A program made the translations under genes and the position numbers. A stretch of 64,000 nt of DNA, taken from contig JAHJDP010000065.1 in NCBI GenBank assembly GCA_018831195.1, positions 1 through 64,000 on the forward strand, given 5' to 3'. Below the pieces are notes generated by a model. That model had not been told where the DNA came from and searched no databases. It was given only the letters and a program-made list of their open reading frames with translations. Positions 23,218-32,396 of the stretch are shown piece by piece (the first letter of the stretch is position 1; the number at the start of each line of letters is the position of its first letter). This DNA is from Candidatus Eisenbacteria bacterium (GTDB lineage Bacteria > Eisenbacteria > RBG-16-71-46 > CAIMUX01 > JAHJDP01).

Positions 23218-26190
23218 GCGGATTTGTCACAATGTCCCAAGCCGGCGCTCGCCGCCGGAGATGAACTGCATGGATTCAAGATCAGGAAGGTTTCGCCCTT
23301 GCCGGAATTGCGGGCGACGGCCTATGAGGCTGTGCATCACAAGACGGGCGCCAAGGTGCTGCATCTACACTGCGATGATGCCGAGAATCTCTATGCCATT
23401 ACCTTCCGAACGCCGCCGGCCGATTCCACCGGAGTGGCTCATATCCTGGAACACTCGGTTCTCGCGGGCTCAAAAAACTATCCCGTCAAAGATGCCTTCA
23501 ATCACCTTTCCCGAAGTTCTCTCAATACATTTATCAATGCCTTCACCGCTCCCGATTTTACCTGCTATCCGATTTGCAGCCAGGTCCGGGCCGACTTTTA
23601 CAATTTGGCTTCGGTCTATACCGATCTCGTTCTCCGGCCCCGGCTCGAGCGCAATACCTTTCTGCGCGAAGGGCATCACCTCGAGTTAAACGAGAAGGGC
23701 GACCTGGCCATCACAGGGATTGTCTACAATGAGATGAAGGGGGCCTATTCAACGCCGGAGAGAATTTCCCACAGCGCCACCCTGCAGGGTCTCTTCCCGG
23801 ACACACCTTATGGCGTCGAATCGGGGGGGCGTCCCGATTGCATTCCGGATCTCACCTACGAAAACTTCTGTTCCTTCCATAAGCAGTACTATTCACCCTC
23901 CAACGCCCGCTTCTTCCTCTACGGGAATATTCCAACGCGGGATCACTTGGAATTTCTCGCGGGGCAGCTGCGGGATTTTGATCCCGTCGACGTTGATTCC
24001 TCCGTGAAGGATCAGCCCCGCTGGTCAGCTCCCCGGAACGTTACCCGGCCGTTCCCGGTCGGCGCGGAAGATTCGCTCGAGAAGAAATCCACCGTCAATG
24101 TGGCCTGGCTGACCGCGCCGGCCTCGGATTTGAAAGAACGGTTGACGCTCGAGATCCTGGAGCAGGCGCTCATGGGGAACGCGGCCGCGCCCTTGAGAAA
24201 GGCGATGATCGATTCCGGATTGGGCGAGGATCTATCTCCCGCCAGCGGCTTGATTACCTGGTACAAGGAATTGCCCTTTATCGTCGGCCTGAGGGGAACA
24301 GATCCGGCAGAGGCGGAGCAGATTGAGCGGCTGGCGTTGACAACCCTGGAGAAGATCGCCGCTGAGGGGATTTCACACGGTCTGCTCGAGGCGGCTTTCC
24401 ACCAGGTGGAGTTCGGCGGACTGGAGATTACGCGCAGCCCTTATCCCTTCTCGATCACCTTGCTGTTTCGCGGCCTGAACACATGGCTTCACGACAATGA
24501 TCCCTTGATCCCCCTCTCATTCGGGGCTCACATTTCCGCGTTGCGCGGGAAGTGGGAAGCCGATCCTGATCATTTCCGCAAGGCGGTTAAAAGATGGCTG
24601 GTCGACAATCCCCATCGTCTGCGCGCCATGGCTGAACCGAGCCGGTCATTGGCATCGGAACAGGAAGAAAAGTTAAACCGGGAATTGGCGGAACGAAAAG
24701 GAAAGATGACAGCGGGAGAGCTGGAAAAGATCCGCGAAGCCGCCGAGGCGCTCTTGGAGGATCAGCGGGTTGAGGATTCGCCGGAGGCTCTGGCGACTCT
24801 TCCCCGGCTCCGGGTGGAAGATATCCCCAAAAAAGTGGAGACGATTCCGACGGTGGAGCGATCCATCAACGGCATAAGGGTTCTGGAGCATCATCTTTTC
24901 TCCAACTCGATTGTCTATCTCGATGTGGTCTTTGATATTTCCGACATCCCCGAGGATCTTCAGATCTATCTGCCCTTGCTGGGGGCGGCATCAACCGGAA
25001 TGGGCGCCGCGGGTATGAACTATGAGACATTCGCGACACGTAAGGCCTTGGTCACCGGCGGTGTCACGGCGGACTGCTTGGCCGGAACAAGGCTCGGGGA
25101 TCAAACGCCGGTGGAATCGTTTGTTCTCCGGGCCAAGGCCTTGGAGCGGAATATCCCGGCGATGGTGGATATTATCCGGGATATACTTATCAGCGGGGAT
25201 TTGGAAGATGCGGCCCGGCTGAAGGATATTGTCTCCCAAGAGCGGAACCAGCTGCGGGCCGCTGTCGCGCCCCAAGGACATATTTTCAGCTGGCGGACGG
25301 CGGCGGCGGGATTATCCCGCGAGGGCCGGCGCGATGAGCAATGGCACGGCGCTGTTCAACTGCGCCATCTGGGCGGGCTGGTTCAGTCGTATGATGAACA
25401 AAAGGGAGACATTCGCGAGAAACTATCCCGCTTGAGAAAATGGGTGTTCCAAAGCAATCGAATGATGATCAACCTCACGGGTGATGGATCCTGCCTTGCG
25501 GCGGTGTCCAAGGCCGTGGATGCGATGATCGCCGCCATGCCGGCTGGTGATCGCGCCGGCGACGCCGCAGGCCCGGCGATGTCACCTCAATTGAAACCGG
25601 CCCGTCCGGGAGTGGCGATCCCCGGAGAGGTTTGTTATGTCTCGCGTGTTATTGATGTTCCACGATATACCGATAAGACCGCTCCGGCGCTATGGGTTCT
25701 GGCCTCTCATCTCCGAACCGGTTTTTTGTACAAGAAGATTCGTGTTGAGGGCGGGGCCTATGGCGGCCTTAGCGTCTATGATCCCCTCAAAGGCCAATTC
25801 GTCATGCTCTCTTACCGGGATCCGAATCTCGAAAAGACGATCGATGTCTACGATGCGTCGATCAAAGCCTTCCTGGAAGAGGACATGACACCCGAGTCCC
25901 TCAGCACCACGATCATCGGCGCGATCGGACGCTTGGACCGGCCCATGGATCCCGCGGCGAAGGGGATGGAGGCGCTGCTGCGACTGCAGTTGGGTCTCGG
26001 TGATGCAGATCGCCAATCCTTCCGCGACAACGTGCTGCGTACCGATCTTGAAACCTTGCGCGGCGGCGCCGTGCAGTGCTTGGTCGAGGGGATGAAGACG
26101 GCGCCCGAAGCCGTCTATGCGCCGCGCGAGCGGATTGAGGAAGCGAATCGCAGCCTGAGCCGCCCCTTCGAGATCATGACGATCGAATAG
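23215..26190 (+). CDS. M16C metalloprotease (presequence protease/PreP-like)
   Basis: About 991 residues. The inverted zinc motif His-Ile-Leu-Glu-His is near residue 75, with the distal Glu in Asn-Glu-Met-Lys-Gly-Ala-Tyr. The length and Tyr-Pro-Val-Lys-Asp-Ala-Phe plus Ser-Leu-Asn-Thr-Phe-Ile-Asn-Ala block are typical of PreP/Cym1 enzymes, which digest unfolded peptides in a closed chamber made of two homologous halves. Cytoplasmic or periplasmic location is open, as no signal peptide is seen. The start is the ATG at the end of the last 15-bp repeat, eight bases after GGAGG. Confidence 0.95.
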   Translation: MADLSQCPKPALAAGDELHGFKIRKVSPLPELRATAYEAVHHKTGAKVLHLHCDDAENLYAITFRTPPADSTGVAHILEHSVLAGSKNYPVKDAFNHLSRSSLNTFINAFTAPDFTCYPICSQVRADFYNLASVYTDLVLRPRLERNTFLREGHHLELNEKGDLAITGIVYNEMKGAYSTPERISHSATLQGLFPDTPYGVESGGRPDCIPDLTYENFCSFHKQYYSPSNARFFLYGNIPTRDHLEFLAGQLRDFDPVDVDSSVKDQPRWSAPRNVTRPFPVGAEDSLEKKSTVNVAWLTAPASDLKERLTLEILEQALMGNAAAPLRKAMIDSGLGEDLSPASGLITWYKELPFIVGLRGTDPAEAEQIERLALTTLEKIAAEGISHGLLEAAFHQVEFGGLEITRSPYPFSITLLFRGLNTWLHDNDPLIPLSFGAHISALRGKWEADPDHFRKAVKRWLVDNPHRLRAMAEPSRSLASEQEEKLNRELAERKGKMTAGELEKIREAAEALLEDQRVEDSPEALATLPRLRVEDIPKKVETIPTVERSINGIRVLEHHLFSNSIVYLDVVFDISDIPEDLQIYLPLLGAASTGMGAAGMNYETFATRKALVTGGVTADCLAGTRLGDQTPVESFVLRAKALERNIPAMVDIIRDILISGDLEDAARLKDIVSQERNQLRAAVAPQGHIFSWRTAAAGLSREGRRDEQWHGAVQLRHLGGLVQSYDEQKGDIREKLSRLRKWVFQSNRMMINLTGDGSCLAAVSKAVDAMIAAMPAGDRAGDAAGPAMSPQLKPARPGVAIPGEVCYVSRVIDVPRYTDKTAPALWVLASHLRTGFLYKKIRVEGGAYGGLSVYDPLKGQFVMLSYRDPNLEKTIDVYDASIKAFLEEDMTPESLSTTIIGAIGRLDRPMDPAAKGMEALLRLQLGLGDADRQSFRDNVLRTDLETLRGGAVQCLVEGMKTAPEAVYAPRERIEEANRSLSRPFEIMTIE

Positions 26191-26227
26191 AATCCTCATG
26201 ATTTCCAGGGGCGTCCGGGCATTCGAG

Positions 26228-26250
26228 TGCGGGGGTTTTAAGGCCCCGCA
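26228..26250 (+). terminator. Possible terminator after the M16 protease gene
   Basis: TGCGGGG (26228-26234) pairs with CCCCGCA (26244-26250) about 40 bases after the stop codon. The following stretch is only mildly T-rich. The rest of the gap to 26443 shows nothing definite. Confidence 0.45.
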
Positions 26251-26443
26251 TATAACTTGTTGTTGATCAGTGTGTTGCAATTTGTTTCCGGCCGTGCTCA
26301 GCACCCCGCCTCAACCCAGGAATCATTGGAAATCCCACACCAGTCCGTCGATATATATGGATGTGCATCCAGCGGCTCCTGCAACTCTGTCGAATGAACG
26401 TATTAAACGAATCTATCCATAGCGCGGGGATCGGGAGGGAGCG

Positions 26444-27352
26444 ATGAGATATTTTTCCTCAGCCATCATCCTGTTGAGCCTTCTGACGATTGTCGGTTGT
26501 AGCGGCGACGGCGGCGACGGGGGGACCAATCCCGGTCATGAGAATCCGGCGAACAGCGAGGTGATCGGTGTTTGGGCCACATCGAGCCAGTATGGGGAAC
26601 ACACGCTCTATTTCGATGAGAATCAACGGTGGCTTGATGTCAGCACGACCTTTGTCAGCCTGCCCGATTTCGATCCCTATCAGCCCGATCCCGTGTGGTT
26701 GGTGCAGTCAGGGGTTGATGGGGGAACCTACCAGATCAGCGCCGGATCGATAACGTTTACTTATTGGGATGACGAAAGGAGCGAGAGCTTCATCTTCGAA
26801 ACGGAAGACTACTCCACCCAGACAAAAGACGATGACCTGCTGACTTTGGGAAGCAGATATTATCTTTATGAGTCCGCTATTACCGAGTTGATACAGGATC
26901 CTGTCCCGATTGAGACAATAGACATTACCACTACCGATAATGATGAGAGTTTCCCCTTCAATACTTATTCGACCGATGGAAGCCAATGGGAAACCGATTT
27001 CTTCGGCACATCACCGGTAACATTGCTGTTCGTTTCAATGGGAGGGCACCATCTCGAGGTCCGGATTGGGGATCGGGATTGGATAACTCTCGGTGAGATG
27101 ATTCCTTTTGACGGATACCGAACTCTGGGCGTGCATGCCTACTTCAACAATCGGGACGGAATCTGGGAAATCCTCGCGGATCGATCGGAGGGCGGGGTGA
27201 CCTTTACAAAGTTCGACACGAGTCAGAACGGGATTGTTATTGTCAGTGGCACGATTGACGGAGCGGTCCTATACGATACGCTGGACTTCTCCGGCGAATC
27301 GCTCACTCTGAATGCCTCATTTGAGGATCTTGAATGTCTTGTGGAGGAATGA
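26444..27352 (+). CDS. Lipoprotein of unknown function
   Basis: 302 residues. The signal peptide ends in a lipobox (Ile-Val-Gly-Cys), followed by a Gly/Asp-rich linker (Gly-Asp-Gly-Gly-Asp-Gly-Gly). The remainder is acidic, beta-rich and full of aromatic residues (Trp, Tyr, Phe), with an early part resembling lipocalin-like sheets (Val-Ile-Gly-Val-Trp). No family is recognised. Its stop codon overlaps the start of the next gene (ATGA at 27349-27352), so the two are translated together and probably act together. The ATG has a GGGAGGGAGCG Shine-Dalgarno. Confidence 0.85.
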   Translation: MRYFSSAIILLSLLTIVGCSGDGGDGGTNPGHENPANSEVIGVWATSSQYGEHTLYFDENQRWLDVSTTFVSLPDFDPYQPDPVWLVQSGVDGGTYQISAGSITFTYWDDERSESFIFETEDYSTQTKDDDLLTLGSRYYLYESAITELIQDPVPIETIDITTTDNDESFPFNTYSTDGSQWETDFFGTSPVTLLFVSMGGHHLEVRIGDRDWITLGEMIPFDGYRTLGVHAYFNNRDGIWEILADRSEGGVTFTKFDTSQNGIVIVSGTIDGAVLYDTLDFSGESLTLNASFEDLECLVEE

Positions 27353-28464
27353 TGAAAGCCGGAATCACACATCACACATGGCTAAACTATCAATGGCTGA
27401 ATTATCAATGGCTGAACCATCAATGGCTGAAGGGGACGGCCATTCCCCTCGTCGCGCTTCTACTGATGCTCTTCCTGGCGGGCGCCGGCACCGTCTCGGC
27501 CGAGGATACCGATCCGATCGATCCGGAATATGAGACTCTTTTGACGGAGAATCCTGATGATCAAGAGCAGCTCCGGGATATTGAAGCTCTTCTGTCGTCC
27601 GACATTGAATTGGAAGACAGCTTTATAGCCTACGAAGATTCGCTGGCCACCCATCCGGAACTGGCCGGGCAGGAGGAAGAACTGGCCGAAGCTCTGGCCG
27701 GGGATCCCGAATTACAGCGGCAGCTGACGGAGTTTGAAGGATGGCTTTCATCGGATCCCGAATCGGCGGGGCGCATGGCCTCTTATGACAGCCTGATGTC
27801 TTCGAACCCCGAACTGGCCGAGGCGGTGGAGGAGATGGAGCGACTGGCCGCCGAGGATCCCGATCTCTTGGAATCACATGGGGAGGCGATGGCGGCCATC
27901 GAAGGGGATTCGGAGCTGGCCGCGGAGATTTTTGCCGAGGAGGATGGACCCACGGATGTTGCAAGGGATCCCGCGGTTTCAGCTTATATTATCTATCTCA
28001 GAGGCCACCCGGCATATTACCACACCGGCTGGCGTATTTATCATTACGCCAGGCTGCATCCCCCGGCGGCGCGGGGGCTGTATTCACATTGGCGCTGGTT
28101 CCATCCGCGGCGAGATCTCTGGAGATCCTGGTGGGGTTGCCGGATCCGGGCTGCACACAATGTTAAAGTTCACAAGATCCTATGGCGGCGGCGGGCTTAT
28201 CTGGGCCGCCGCCCGGCTCTCGCTCATCAGGTGTATCGCCACCGGATGGTCGTTTTGTCCCGACCGGCGCTAAGATGCCACATGAGTTTTTTAAGCAAGC
28301 ACCAACGGCTGGCGCGGGCCGTTGTGAAACACCGGAAACAGGTGCGCCATTACAACGTCCACAAAGCCAAACCGGTCCGCCAACCCAACAAGAATCACAA
28401 GGCAAAACCGGACAAGAAGGCGCCGCCCCCGCCCAAAGCGAAGAAGCCGTCGAACACGCGTTAA
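27349..28464 (+). CDS. Secreted protein with acidic repeat half and basic His/Arg-rich half
   Basis: About 371 residues. A signal peptide with an unusually long Trp-Leu-Asn-rich start (from 15-bp DNA repeats) is cleaved near Val-Ser-Ala. Residues about 50-205 are strongly acidic helical repeats with recurring Asp-Pro-Glu-Leu or Asn-Pro-Glu-Leu spacings. Residues about 210-310 are rich in His, Arg, Tyr and Trp, and the tail is Lys/Pro-rich. Opposite charges in the two halves suggest self-association or binding to a polyanion (inference). No family is recognised. Translation is coupled to the upstream lipoprotein (ATGA), and the 3' end overlaps the convergent MarR gene by four bases. Confidence 0.75.
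   Translation: MMKAGITHHTWLNYQWLNYQWLNHQWLKGTAIPLVALLLMLFLAGAGTVSAEDTDPIDPEYETLLTENPDDQEQLRDIEALLSSDIELEDSFIAYEDSLATHPELAGQEEELAEALAGDPELQRQLTEFEGWLSSDPESAGRMASYDSLMSSNPELAEAVEEMERLAAEDPDLLESHGEAMAAIEGDSELAAEIFAEEDGPTDVARDPAVSAYIIYLRGHPAYYHTGWRIYHYARLHPPAARGLYSHWRWFHPRRDLWRSWWGCRIRAAHNVKVHKILWRRRAYLGRRPALAHQVYRHRMVVLSRPALRCHMSFLSKHQRLARAVVKHRKQVRHYNVHKAKPVRQPNKNHKAKPDKKAPPPPKAKKPSNTR
27378..27437 (+). repeat. 15-bp tandem repeats in a signal-peptide coding region
   Basis: Units of ATGGCTNAANYATCA start at 27378, 27393 and 27408, with a partial fourth at 27423. They encode Trp-Leu-Asn-Tyr-Gln-type pentapeptides before the hydrophobic core of the signal peptide. Each unit also contains an ATG in another frame. 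Confidence 0.85.
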
Positions 28465-28895
28465 TTGTCTATCTGAGTCACCGCTGTGATGGCGGCCAGG
28501 ACTTGGTTAAAGCCTTCGATCTCTTTGACCCGGACGCGATTCCGAATGGCGGTTTCGAGAGCTTCCATGTGTCTGCTGATCTGCGCCGCCTGAGTCCGGC
28601 CCCGCGATGTGATGTGTACAAGCACAGCCCGCCGGTCACCGGGGTGGGCCTTCCGGACCACAAAACTCTTTGAGCTCAACCGGTCGAGGGTGCTGGTCAA
28701 GGTGGAGCGCTTGCAGCCGGATATGATCTGCAGGACGCCCACCGTGCAGGGTCCGCATTCCCGTAAGTAGATCAGGATATGGGCTTCACCGGATGATAGG
28801 CCTGATCGCTTGAGGTGGTTTTCAAGATGACGGGTGATCTTCCGGCCGGCCTTATGAAGGGGTGCTAGAAATTGCAAGGGCATCGGCGCCTCCAT
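28461..28895 (-). CDS. MarR-family transcriptional regulator
   Basis: About 144 residues, winged-helix type: Leu-Ser-Ser-Gly-Glu-Ala-His-Ile-Leu, recognition helix Cys-Lys-Arg-Ser-Thr-Leu-Thr-Ser-Thr-Leu-Asp-Arg-Leu, and the wing Asp-Arg-Arg-Ala-Val-Leu-Val-His-Ile-Thr-x-x-Gly-Arg. This is the MarR signature. Two starts are possible: 28895, or 28883, which has GGAGG five bases upstream. It is divergent from the barrel gene at 29060, and a palindrome lies between them, so it probably represses itself and that gene. The ligand is unknown. Confidence 0.92.
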   Translation of the reverse strand: MEAPMPLQFLAPLHKAGRKITRHLENHLKRSGLSSGEAHILIYLRECGPCTVGVLQIISGCKRSTLTSTLDRLSSKSFVVRKAHPGDRRAVLVHITSRGRTQAAQISRHMEALETAIRNRVRVKEIEGFNQVLAAITAVTQIDN

Positions 28896-28925
28896 CAAGT
28901 AAAATCCTCAGAGTCTGTCAAACAT

Positions 28926-28937
28926 TCCGATATCGGA
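28926..28937. promoter_or_regulatory. Candidate MarR operator
   Basis: TCCGATATCGGA is a perfect 12-bp palindrome about 30 bp upstream of the MarR start, in the divergent intergenic region with the barrel gene. MarR dimers bind such inverted repeats. Confidence 0.5.
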
Positions 28938-29059
28938 TATTCCAATAACAGATTATCGTTTTTCGTATCCCAACCTGTCAACTCTTGTCCGCTGCATACG
29001 CCGTGGGGTATGATGCGCGAAAGTTTCACTTTGGGGGCTCGGATAGTGTGACATTGCGG

Positions 29060-30196
29060 ATGGGAAGGATCGCTGCCGTATTACTGATGGGGCTGTTTTT
29101 TGTCATGGCGGCCACCGCACAAGAGTCCCCCGGGGAAGGAGCGCCGGAGGATGGCGCTGATCCGGCCGCTGGTGGAACCGCCGCCATCGAGGGACCGCCC
29201 GGCGCATGGGATTTCAGTATTTTTCCGGGTTTCTTTGTGACGCCGGAGACCGGATTCGGCGGCGGCGGGGGTCTCATCATCAACCGCCTGCAGAGTGAGA
29301 ATTCGCCGGAGATGCGCCAATCGGCGATAGCCTTTGCGACGTTTTATACTGAAAAGAGGCAATCGATTGTCAGTATGGCCCCGGATCTCTATTTTAATGG
29401 CGACAATTGGAATCTGAGCGCCGAAGTCAGCTATATGAATTTCCCGAACACCCTCTTCGGGATCGGCAATGATACCCCGGAGGATTCCGAGGAAGATTAT
29501 ACGTTGGAGAGTTCGTCATTGGGGGTAAGAGTCCTTCGCAGGACCCTGCGCTCTTTGTACCTCGGGGCCTCGTATGCCGTGGAAAGAGGTCACATTCTCA
29601 AGAAGGAATCCGGGAGGCTTCTGGATAATGAAAATTTGCCGGGATTCAACGGCGGCCTCCGGTCCGGTGCAGGTCTTATCGTCTCTTGGGACAGCCGGAA
29701 CAACACCTTTTACCCTACGAAGGGCAGCTGGTATCTCTTTGGAGGCGAAGTTTATGGCGGCGGTTTGGGCAGCGATTTCACCTATGAAACAATTCAGGTG
29801 AACCTCCGCCGGTATATAACATTGCGCCCGGCCCATATCTTAGCAGGACAAGTCCTGATCACCACCGCGCACGGAGAGGTCCCTTTCTACCGCCTGCCGC
29901 ATCTCGGCGAACATCTGCGAGGCTACTATGCGGGAAGATATCAGGACAACGCCATGGCTGTAGCACAGGTGGAATACCGGTTCCCGGTTGTGAGTCGGTT
30001 TTCCGGCGCCGTTTTTGCGGGCGCCGGCGATGTGTCCGATGGATTGGAAGCCTATCGCCTCAGAGATTTGAAATATGCGGCAGGTCTGGGCGCGCGTTAT
30101 GCCATGAATGAGGCCGAGAAAATCAATCTGAGGCTGGATTTCGGATACGGCAGGCATGGCGGTGAGATGTACATCGCGTTTTTGGAGGCTTTTTAA
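29060..30196 (+). CDS. Omp85/BamA-type outer-membrane barrel protein
   Basis: About 378 residues. A signal peptide (cleavage near Ala-Thr-Ala-Gln) is followed by an acidic Gly/Ala/Pro linker and a 16-stranded-type barrel of the surface-antigen (D15) family. The C-terminal part shows Val-Glu-Tyr-Arg-Phe-Pro-Val and Asp-Phe-Gly-Tyr-Gly-Arg, and the last residue is Phe, the usual outer-membrane signal. There are no POTRA domains, so it belongs with short BamA-like proteins of unknown cargo. The start is uncertain; a GTG four codons earlier is possible. It may be under control of the divergent MarR gene. Confidence 0.85.
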   Translation: MGRIAAVLLMGLFFVMAATAQESPGEGAPEDGADPAAGGTAAIEGPPGAWDFSIFPGFFVTPETGFGGGGGLIINRLQSENSPEMRQSAIAFATFYTEKRQSIVSMAPDLYFNGDNWNLSAEVSYMNFPNTLFGIGNDTPEDSEEDYTLESSSLGVRVLRRTLRSLYLGASYAVERGHILKKESGRLLDNENLPGFNGGLRSGAGLIVSWDSRNNTFYPTKGSWYLFGGEVYGGGLGSDFTYETIQVNLRRYITLRPAHILAGQVLITTAHGEVPFYRLPHLGEHLRGYYAGRYQDNAMAVAQVEYRFPVVSRFSGAVFAGAGDVSDGLEAYRLRDLKYAAGLGARYAMNEAEKINLRLDFGYGRHGGEMYIAFLEAF

Positions 30197-30216
30197 GGAG
30201 CACCCGGCGCCGGCAG

Positions 30217-31521
30217 CTACAATGAATCTTCTTCTTCATCATCCAATTCAAAAAGGCGTCTCAAGCTGTTGATATCCTGGCTGCGTTCTTCCTGGGATCC
30301 CGCGCTTTTCAATCTGACCACGGGCTTTCGCATGAGGGTTTTGATAAAGGTTTGAAGGCTGTTTTCAACAGCCGAAGCGGTTTCTTCGGAGACCTTTTTG
30401 CGGACCCGGTTGACTTCCTTTTCCCGCAATTCTTCGAGAAAGGCCCTAAACTCCGTCACCGTGGGCCGCATGCCCATATCCTTGATCCACTCCTGGAAAG
30501 TCTCAAGCTCCTTCTCGATGATTTTGTCGGCCTTGGGAAGCTCCTTGCGGCGGGCCGCAAGGTTGAATTGTACAATTTCTTCAAGATCGCCCAAGCCGAA
30601 CAGGTAGACACCGCGCAAGCCGGCCACATCGTCGTGCACATCACGGGGAACGGCGATATCCAGTATAAATAGCGGCTTCCCCTTTCGATGCGGCAAGGCC
30701 GAGCGGACCATACCCGGAAGAATGATCGGCTCGAGAGCCCCTGTCGTCGTCAAGACAACATCGACATCGGCGAGGGCCGCCGCCAACTCCTCCCACGGCC
30801 GCGTCCGCACAAGACCGCCGTTTCCGTCGTTCAATTCTTCCGCCAGCGCCTTGGCTTTCTCCGGGCTCCGGTTGATCACCGTCAGCCATCCGATGCCGTG
30901 CTGCAGGAAGTGCCGGGCCGCCAGCGAACCGGTTTCACCGGCGCCGACGAGCAAGGCGCGGTTCTCCGCGAGATTGTCAAAGAACTTCCGCGCCAATTCG
31001 ACCGCCGCAAAGGCGACGCTGATGGCCCCGGTACTGATCTCTGTCTGACTGCGAACCTGTTTGCAGGCGCGGAAGGCGCATTGGAAGGTTCGCATCATGA
31101 TCGGCCCGAGTTTGTGATACTCCTTCGCCAACCGATAGGCGTCTTTGACCTGCCCCCCGATCTGGGATTCGCCCAGCATCATGCTTTCCAGGCCGGAAGT
31201 GACCCGGTAGATATGCCGCACCGCCTCAAGATCGCTTTTGTGCGAGGCGAACTCTTTCTCGAACAGGGATCCATCGATTCCGGCATGCGTTAAGGCCTGA
31301 AGCAATGCGTCGCGGGTTTGGAATCCTTCCGAGGCCTCGAGGTAGATCTCAGTGCGGTTGCAGGTGCTGATTGGAATCGCGGATATAAAACCTTCCTGTT
31401 CCTCTAAATACTTAAGCATCAGCTTCACTTTGCCGGGATCGATATGCACCTTCTCGCGCACTTCGGTCGGCGCGTTCCGGTGATCGATTCCCCACATCTG
31501 CAGGTAGGATTCTCTTTCCAT
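30217..31521 (-). CDS. hemA: Glutamyl-tRNA reductase
   Basis: About 434 residues of normal length. The N-terminus has Trp-Gly-Ile-Asp-His-Arg-Asn-Ala-Pro. The catalytic cysteine lies in Ser-Thr-Cys-Asn-Arg-Thr-Glu-Ile-Tyr, followed by Leu-Gly-Glu-Ser-Gln-Ile, the NADPH site Val-Gly-Ala-Gly-Glu-Thr-Gly and a dimerisation helix. The enzyme reduces the glutamyl group on tRNA to glutamate-1-semialdehyde, the first step toward haem. It is last in the haem operon, its ATG being six bases beyond the stop of the ccsA-like gene. A much longer reading frame upstream lies inside that gene and is not used. An acidic tail (Asp-Glu-Glu-Glu-Asp) ends the protein. Confidence 0.97.
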   Translation of the reverse strand: MERESYLQMWGIDHRNAPTEVREKVHIDPGKVKLMLKYLEEQEGFISAIPISTCNRTEIYLEASEGFQTRDALLQALTHAGIDGSLFEKEFASHKSDLEAVRHIYRVTSGLESMMLGESQIGGQVKDAYRLAKEYHKLGPIMMRTFQCAFRACKQVRSQTEISTGAISVAFAAVELARKFFDNLAENRALLVGAGETGSLAARHFLQHGIGWLTVINRSPEKAKALAEELNDGNGGLVRTRPWEELAAALADVDVVLTTTGALEPIILPGMVRSALPHRKGKPLFILDIAVPRDVHDDVAGLRGVYLFGLGDLEEIVQFNLAARRKELPKADKIIEKELETFQEWIKDMGMRPTVTEFRAFLEELREKEVNRVRKKVSEETASAVENSLQTFIKTLMRKPVVRLKSAGSQEERSQDINSLRRLFELDDEEEDSL

Positions 31522-31526
31522 CACCC

Positions 31527-32384
31527 CTACCCCCGGAACCTGAAATTGTGAAAGCTTGGAAAGAAGTGATGGATCAGGGCGATAACGAAAACCATGATGA
31601 GGAAAGCGGCGATGGTGAAGATGTTCATCCGCCGGCCCCGCCAGCCCAGGAATTGGTAGCCGATAAGACAGACTGAATAGCAGATGAACACAAGCCATGA
31701 TCCGATTATTTTTGGATCCATGGCGGAGATAGTAGATGCCGTCTCTTTATCAACCTGGCCTGAGATGGAATGCATCCAGAGATACCCGAGAATCAAGGAG
31801 CCGAACAGGAGGGGCACACCCAGTTTGTAGGCTCCCATGCTCATTCGCTCGAGCTTCTCCAGCGGCGGCAGCCGCCGGAAGAGCAATCCGAAATTGCGTG
31901 AGGCGAGCTGCCGGGCTTGTACAAGATAGAGGACCGCATAGAGAAAACCAATGCAGAGGGCCGTGTATGAAAGCAGAACCAGGATGACATGCCCGACAAA
32001 ACCGGGTTTGCGAAGAAGGGGGTTGATCGGGCTTTGGCCGTACATGAAGGCGCTGGAAATAAACTCCAGGAGAAAGGCGAGACCCAAAATGAGGATTCCG
32101 GTTTCTCTAACCTTCAGCCGCTCTTCGATAATGATATAGATGACGAGTATGGAAAGGGCCAGCAATGAGCAGAACTCCAGCGGCGTTCCCATCGGGATTC
32201 TGTGGTAAACCATCGTCCGGTTTATAATCGCCGCCAAATGAATAAGAATGGTCGCGCCGCTCAAGCCGCGGCGCCATCTCAGCGGCACAGGTTCATTGCG
32301 GCAAAAATCCCAAAGATAACTGGCCCAAAGAACCAAATAGGAGATGGGCAGCAGCACTCTGGTCAAGCTGAGAAGTATCGGCAT
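31527..32384 (-). CDS. CcsA/HemX-family membrane protein
   Basis: 285 residues with eight hydrophobic helices. The family region (helices 5-8) contains His in Gly-His-Val-Ile-Leu and, in place of the Trp-rich WWD motif, Trp-Met-His-Ser-Ile-Ser-Gly and Asp-Pro-Lys-Ile-Ile-Gly-Ser-Trp. CcsA proteins deliver haem to apocytochrome c, while HemX modulates HemA levels. HemX-type genes commonly sit next to hemA as here, six bases upstream of hemA. The numerous c-type cytochromes of the window make either role reasonable. It starts 12 bases after the hemG stop. Confidence 0.88.
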   Translation of the reverse strand: MPILLSLTRVLLPISYLVLWASYLWDFCRNEPVPLRWRRGLSGATILIHLAAIINRTMVYHRIPMGTPLEFCSLLALSILVIYIIIEERLKVRETGILILGLAFLLEFISSAFMYGQSPINPLLRKPGFVGHVILVLLSYTALCIGFLYAVLYLVQARQLASRNFGLLFRRLPPLEKLERMSMGAYKLGVPLLFGSLILGYLWMHSISGQVDKETASTISAMDPKIIGSWLVFICYSVCLIGYQFLGWRGRRMNIFTIAAFLIMVFVIALIHHFFPSFHNFRFRG

Positions 32385-32396
32385 TTTAATCGGCCC

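Noticed and set aside
23158-27437. The 15-bp tandem units as a CRISPR array
   Set aside because: Units are contiguous without spacers and overlap coding starts.
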